Both the position numbers and the translations under genes were made by a program. This document shows, in pieces, positions 60,148 through 64,000 of a stretch of DNA of 64,000 nucleotides. The notes under the pieces are model-generated. The model saw only the letters and a list, made by a program, of their open reading frames with translations. It was not told the origin of the DNA and made no database searches. The first letter of the stretch is position 1. Each line of letters begins with the position of its first letter. The stretch is from Deltaproteobacteria bacterium (lineage in GTDB: Bacteria; Lernaellota; Lernaellaia; JACKCT01): the NCBI GenBank assembly GCA_020633895.1, contig JACKCT010000010.1, forward strand, positions 62,001-126,000. The letters run 5' to 3'.

Positions 60148-61311
60148 TTAAGGCGTCTCGGCCTTTTCGCTCGCGACGGCGGCCAATGCCCGGCGCTCCG
60201 CCTCCTCGAAATCCAGATCCAGGCGCTGTTTGACGACGGCGAACATGCCTTCGTTGCCGCCGCTCAGGTGGTAAGGCTCGGCCATGTGGAAATCGAAGGG
60301 ATCGAGCGCCGCCTCCCCGTCGTCGGTTTCGCGAAACAGCTCATAACGCAGTCCGTTACCTTTGCCTTCCCGCAGGTCGCCGACCTTCGCGATCACCGAG
60401 CCCGCCGCCAATTCTTCCCCCGGATTGACCTTCACCGACAGGCTCGACAGCCGCGTGATGCGCGCGAACACCCCCGTGCCCACGTATTCCATCTCGACGC
60501 ACCGCCCTTCCTCCTTCGGGCGCCAATTGATGCGACGCACCTTGGCGGGAAACGGCGTCGTCACCTCCACACCCGCCTCGGTGAGGAAATCCACGCCGGA
60601 CGGACGCCCCTTGCGCGAATAACGACGGTCGACACGCTCGTATTCGGCCACCGGCGGCTGTTTGATGCGCGGCACGATCGCCTCGCCGCTCGCGTCGAAA
60701 TATTCGGGCACACGCCGGTCGGTCTCCCAATAGTAATACGCGCGAATCGTCCGGCTCAGCAGGCGCGACTGATATCGCAAACCATACAGACGCACGCTTG
60801 ATTTCAGGTCGCCTTCCTTGAACACGAACGTCGCCGTGTCGAGCGGCGCCATCTGCGTCCGGGTGTTCATGCGAAATCGCAACAACCCCTCGGTCGTGGA
60901 AGCGAGCGCGCGGGCGAGTTGGACGTTGTCGGGCATCGCGTCGATCAATGAGCCGAGCAAACTGCGGTGAACCACAACGCGCAAGACGAAGAACTCGTCC
61001 CGGCCGTAGAGAATCGGCGGCACGGTCTCCAGATTGTCCGCCCCGTCGGATTCAGCGTCTTGGGTGGTGTCCTCGTCGGCCCCCGGGTGGGCGTCGGAGT
61101 CCTTCGCGACGGCGGCGTGGATGTCGGGCGAGGCGTGTTCGATCGCCGCGATGCGCGACTTGACGTAATGGGGCGCGAACGAAAGCCCAACGACGACCAA
61201 CGCCCCAAGGACCACTACGATCCAAAAGGCGCGTCGGCGTCGATAGGTAAAATCGGGCAGTTCCCGCATTGTCTTCCCGCTCGGGTGGGGCCGCTTCACG
61301 CGACCGTTCAT
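60148..61311 (-). CDS. Degenerate LytM/M23-like envelope protein
   Basis: A 387-residue protein anchored by one N-terminal span (FWIVVVLGALVVVGLSFAPHYV) after a basic cytoplasmic end. The C-terminal 130 residues follow the M23 pattern: RRYSRKGRPSGVDFLTEAGV, then VTTPFPAKVRRINW, GRCVEMEYVGTGVFARITRL, VNPGEELAAGSVIAKVGDL and GLRYELF. The zinc ligands are lost: the first H is replaced in RPSGVD (only D remains), HLS reads RLS and HLHFE reads LRYEL. It should be a non-catalytic LytM protein, like EnvC/NlpD amidase activators. ATG 61269 is an alternative start. Confidence 0.75.
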   Translation of the reverse strand: MNGRVKRPHPSGKTMRELPDFTYRRRRAFWIVVVLGALVVVGLSFAPHYVKSRIAAIEHASPDIHAAVAKDSDAHPGADEDTTQDAESDGADNLETVPPILYGRDEFFVLRVVVHRSLLGSLIDAMPDNVQLARALASTTEGLLRFRMNTRTQMAPLDTATFVFKEGDLKSSVRLYGLRYQSRLLSRTIRAYYYWETDRRVPEYFDASGEAIVPRIKQPPVAEYERVDRRYSRKGRPSGVDFLTEAGVEVTTPFPAKVRRINWRPKEEGRCVEMEYVGTGVFARITRLSSLSVKVNPGEELAAGSVIAKVGDLREGKGNGLRYELFRETDDGEAALDPFDFHMAEPYHLSGGNEGMFAVVKQRLDLDFEEAERRALAAVASEKAETP

Positions 61312-61376
61312 GCCTCGTTCGTTCCTTATTATAGCGGCATCGCCCCCGCGCCAAAGACTCCCATGGGCGCGCTTGC

Positions 61377-61405
61377 TTGACAGGGCGAATGGGCCCACGC
61401 ATCAT
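61377..61405 (+). promoter_or_regulatory. Promoter of ispD, near-leaderless
   Basis: TTGACA (61377-61382), 17 nt, CATCAT (61400-61405); predicted +1 near 61412, four bases before ATG 61416. Confidence 0.45.
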
Positions 61406-61415
61406 CGGCGGCGCA

Positions 61416-62192
61416 ATGGGCGAAGCGGACGCAAAATCCAAGACTTACGCCGTCGTCGTGGCCGGCGGATCGGGCACGCGGATGGGCGCGGATACGCCCA
61501 AGCAATACCTCATGCTCGCTCGGCGGCCGATCCTGGCGCGCACCTTGGAAGTCTTCGAAAAGAGCGCGGAGATCGACGCGGTCATCATCGTCGTCCCCCG
61601 AGGATTCGTGCAAAAGACCCGCGACGAAATCGTCCACCGTTACAACTTTCCTAAGGTGCGCTACGTGGTCCAGGGCGGGCGGCGGCGGCAGAACTCCGTC
61701 TTCAACGGCCTGAAGGCCATACGCGGCGCCTGCGACGTGGTGGCGATTCACGACGGCGTGCGTCCCCTGGTGACACCGGACTTGATCGACAAGTCGGTGC
61801 GCGTCGCCCGCAATTTCGGCGCGGCCATCGTGGCCTATCCCGTCACCTCCACGATCAAGATCATCTCCCACGACGGCTTTGTCGACTCCACCCCCGAGCG
61901 CCGCTACCTCATGGCCGCTCAGACGCCCCAGACCTTCCAATACCCCGTGCTCATGAAAGCCTACGAACAGGCCATGGCCACGGACTTTCGCGCCACCGAC
62001 GATTCGCAACTCGTGGAGCGCCTGGGCGTGAAGCCGATCGTCGTGCAGGGTTCGCGGGAGAACATCAAGATCACCACCACCGCCGATTTGGAATTAGCGG
62101 AATGCATCTTCCGCACGCGCAAAGCCGAGGCGAAATCCAACGGCTCGAAGAAGACCAAATCCAAACCCGCGCCCCGGACCGCCAAATCATGA
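61416..62192 (+). CDS. ispD: 2-C-methyl-D-erythritol 4-phosphate cytidylyltransferase
   Basis: A 258-residue enzyme of the MEP isoprenoid pathway. The CTP-binding start [25 protein letters not shown], then [36 protein letters not shown] and [21 protein letters not shown] are family hallmarks, ending [27 protein letters not shown] Lys/Ser-rich tail follows. The start was placed at ATG 61416 because of the promoter; ATG 61389 is in frame and possible. Stop overlaps ispF by four bases. Confidence 0.92.
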   Translation: MGEADAKSKTYAVVVAGGSGTRMGADTPKQYLMLARRPILARTLEVFEKSAEIDAVIIVVPRGFVQKTRDEIVHRYNFPKVRYVVQGGRRRQNSVFNGLKAIRGACDVVAIHDGVRPLVTPDLIDKSVRVARNFGAAIVAYPVTSTIKIISHDGFVDSTPERRYLMAAQTPQTFQYPVLMKAYEQAMATDFRATDDSQLVERLGVKPIVVQGSRENIKITTTADLELAECIFRTRKAEAKSNGSKKTKSKPAPRTAKS

Positions 62193-62710
62193 CCGAGCGC
62201 GTCCCCGTGCCGCGCGTCGGCAGCGGCTACGACGTCCATCGATTGACGACGGGCCGGCCGTTGATCCTCGGCGGCGTGACGATCCCCTTCGACAAAGGCC
62301 TGGACGGCCACTCGGACGCGGACGTGCTGGCCCACGCGGTCACGGACGCCCTGCTCGGCGCCGCCGCCTTGGGCGACATCGGCCGACACTTCCCCGATAC
62401 CAATCCCGCCTACAAAGGCGCCGACAGCCTCGCCCTGCTCAAGACCGCCGCCGATCGGGTGCGCGCCGCCGGTTTCGAGCCGATCAACGTCGACGCCACC
62501 GTCATCGCCCAGGCGCCGAAGATCGCGCCCTACGTCGCGGACATGGCGGCCAACCTGGCCCGCGCGATCGGGCTGCCGATCTCGCGCGTGAACGTCAAGG
62601 GCACAACCGAAGAGGGCCTGGGCTTCACCGGGCGCGGCGAGGGCATCGCGGCCATGGCCTCGGCGCTGGTGCTGGGAACCGGTGGTGAGGCCGGGGAGTC
62701 GACACCGTGA
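62189..62710 (+). CDS. ispF: 2-C-methyl-D-erythritol 2,4-cyclodiphosphate synthase
   Basis: A 173-residue enzyme for the step after IspE in the MEP pathway. Metal site [21 protein letters not shown] (Asp-x-His), [43 protein letters not shown], and the C-terminal [23 protein letters not shown] 62189 overlaps the ispD stop, and its own stop overlaps gltX by GTGA, giving a tightly packed ispD-ispF-gltX operon. Confidence 0.95.
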   Translation: MTERVPVPRVGSGYDVHRLTTGRPLILGGVTIPFDKGLDGHSDADVLAHAVTDALLGAAALGDIGRHFPDTNPAYKGADSLALLKTAADRVRAAGFEPINVDATVIAQAPKIAPYVADMAANLARAIGLPISRVNVKGTTEEGLGFTGRGEGIAAMASALVLGTGGEAGESTP

Positions 62711-64000
62711 TTCGCACGCGTTTCGCCCCCAGCCCCACCGGCCTGATGCATCTGGGCAATGCCCGAACGGCGTTGTTCGCCTACCTGCTGGCCCGCACGG
62801 ACAAGGACGGCGTGTTCGTGCTGCGCTTCGAGGATACGGACAAGAAGCGCTCCGAGCGTTACTACGAAGACGCGATCATCGAGGATCTGCGTTGGCTGGG
62901 GATTCGCGTCAACGAGGGCGCGGGCTACGGCGGCTCCCTGGGACCCTATCGCCAAAGCGAGCGGCTCGCCGCTCACCGGACGGCGGTGAACCACCTGTTG
63001 GACATCGACCGCGCCTATCCCTGCTACTGCACGGCCGAGGAATTGGAAGCCGAGCGGCAGATGGCCATCACCGCCCGACGCACCCCGCGCTACTCGGGCC
63101 GTTGTCGGGATCTGACCGACGCCGACCGGGCGAAATTCGACGCCGAAGGGCGTCTGCCGGCGATCCGCTTCCGACAGAAGATGGACGGCGAGGTTATCGG
63201 CTTCGAGGACGCGCTACGCGGTCCGTACAACTTCGTCACCGACGACTTGGACGACTTCATCATCCAGCGCTCGGACGGCACGGTCTCGTTTCTGCTGGCC
63301 TCGGCGCTCGACGACGCGGACATGAAAATCACGCACGTCGTGCGCGGCGAGGATCACCTGTCCAATACCCCGCGCCAAGTGCAGCTTCTGCGCACCCTCG
63401 AACGGTCCGTCCCCCAATATTGGCACCTGGGCCTGCTGATGGGACCGGATCAGAAACCCCTGTCCAAGCGCCACGGCTCGGCGACGGTGGCCGATCTGCG
63501 GGAAGCCGGTTACGAGCCCGAGGCGGTGGTGTCGTGCCTGGCGCGCATGGGGTGGAACCCGCCGGAAGAATGGTCGGGAAACCCCATGGACGTCTTCGCC
63601 AAGGCCTTCGACGCCCAGGGCATCAGCCCGGCGCCCAGCGTCTGGGACGAAGCGCGTCTGGACCACGATAACGCCCATGTCTTACGGACCATGCCGACGG
63701 ATCGCCTCGTCGAGCGGATTCGCGACCTGTTGCCGAAGCTGACCTGGACCGAGCGGGAGCGGGAGGCGCTGGAGGCCATCAAGCCGGAACTGAAGAATCG
63801 GCGGGAGGTGCCCGATCTGATCGCGCCGCTGCTGGACGGTCCGGTGGAGATCTCGCCCGACGCCGCCGAGATTCTGCGCGACCCGTCGGTGCCCGCCCTC
63901 CTGGACGCCTTTGCCAAGCGGGCCGATGAGTTGGCCGCCGAGCCGGACCGGTTCAAGGCCGTCACCAAGGAGGTGGCCGCCGAAACCGGTCTGCGCGGCC
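62707..64000 (+). CDS. gltX: Glutamyl-tRNA synthetase, 3' end beyond window
   Basis: Class I synthetase charging tRNA-Glu; 431 residues are visible and the frame runs off the window. HIGH-type motif [20 protein letters not shown] at the very N-terminus, [21 protein letters not shown], the Cys set [13 protein letters not shown] ... SGRCR of a zinc-binding insert, [16 protein letters not shown]-like [10 protein letters not shown], and the KMSKS loop as [14 protein letters not shown] 62707 overlaps the ispF stop (GTGA). Whether it is a discriminating or non-discriminating enzyme cannot be seen. Confidence 0.93.
   Translation, partial: MIRTRFAPSPTGLMHLGNARTALFAYLLARTDKDGVFVLRFEDTDKKRSERYYEDAIIEDLRWLGIRVNEGAGYGGSLGPYRQSERLAAHRTAVNHLLDIDRAYPCYCTAEELEAERQMAITARRTPRYSGRCRDLTDADRAKFDAEGRLPAIRFRQKMDGEVIGFEDALRGPYNFVTDDLDDFIIQRSDGTVSFLLASALDDADMKITHVVRGEDHLSNTPRQVQLLRTLERSVPQYWHLGLLMGPDQKPLSKRHGSATVADLREAGYEPEAVVSCLARMGWNPPEEWSGNPMDVFAKAFDAQGISPAPSVWDEARLDHDNAHVLRTMPTDRLVERIRDLLPKLTWTEREREALEAIKPELKNRREVPDLIAPLLDGPVEISPDAAEILRDPSVPALLDAFAKRADELAAEPDRFKAVTKEVAAETGLRG

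Overview
The window is GC-rich, gene-dense DNA (about 50 protein genes, no rRNA or tRNA recognised) from a Gram-negative bacterium with a delta-proteobacterial or Myxococcota/Lernaellota-like flavour. The pointers are LpxL-type acyltransferases, an RND lipid-exporter homologue, an AmiC-type amidase, long aspartate-rich linkers in lipoproteins, HEAT/TPR/pentapeptide scaffold proteins and a DUF547 protein. The taxonomic placement is inference only. Most genes are housekeeping or envelope genes in short operons; no prophage, IS transposase, CRISPR array or plasmid backbone is visible.

Layout. 1-4580: truncated TPR protein, large HEAT-like protein, membrane TPR protein. 4927-7651: zinc/manganese-type ABC importer whose ATPase carries a His-rich tail. 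7727-11308: GT-C membrane glycosyltransferase, then an fcl-type epimerase plus GT2 operon. 11862-16772: ExeA-like AAA ATPase, DUF547 protein, an SGNH hydrolase fused to an NMT1-type binding protein, and an orphan Imm10-like gene. 17217-21173: rpiB-nrdR, ribD-tam, ribE. 21255-25765: secreted protein, XRE-cupin regulator, Asp-rich lipoprotein esterase. 26219-33515: DsbA-like protein, Gfo/Idh/MocA oxidoreductase, BadF-type sugar kinase, thioredoxin-like lipoprotein, FAD oxidoreductase, SCP2 protein. 33967-42397 (minus strand): cca, xerD, amiC, mutS and a YprB-like nuclease. 42488-48406: SRPBCC protein, then yceD-rpmF-fabD-fabG-acpP-(acyl carrier paralogue)-(tandem LpxL), a fatty-acid/lipid operon without plsX and fabH. 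48720-64000: Asp-rich beta-propeller lipoprotein, RNase G, sulfatase-superfamily membrane enzyme, two tiny membrane peptides, RND exporter, pentapeptide/TPR protein, degenerate LytM protein, ispD-ispF-gltX.

Three features stand out. (1) Nearly every larger intergenic gap holds palindromic mosaic repeats: a CAGAGCC-ended family with at least eleven loci, some carrying a nested 29-31 bp module at one fixed position, plus a second family with TGTCATCCCG / GGGATGACA ends and a third with an AGTCCGC core. (2) Several genes (ribD, ribE, the BadF kinase, the RND gene, ispD) have promoter-like hexamers ending about 7-11 nt before the start codon and no Shine-Dalgarno, which suggests leaderless transcripts. 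(3) Several familiar proteins have lost active-site residues: a carrier protein without its phosphopantetheine serine, an acyltransferase domain without H-x4-E, and an M23 domain without its zinc ligands. A pair of related-looking 27-29 residue single-span peptides at 55159-55468, behind three palindromes, is the best candidate for an undescribed small system.
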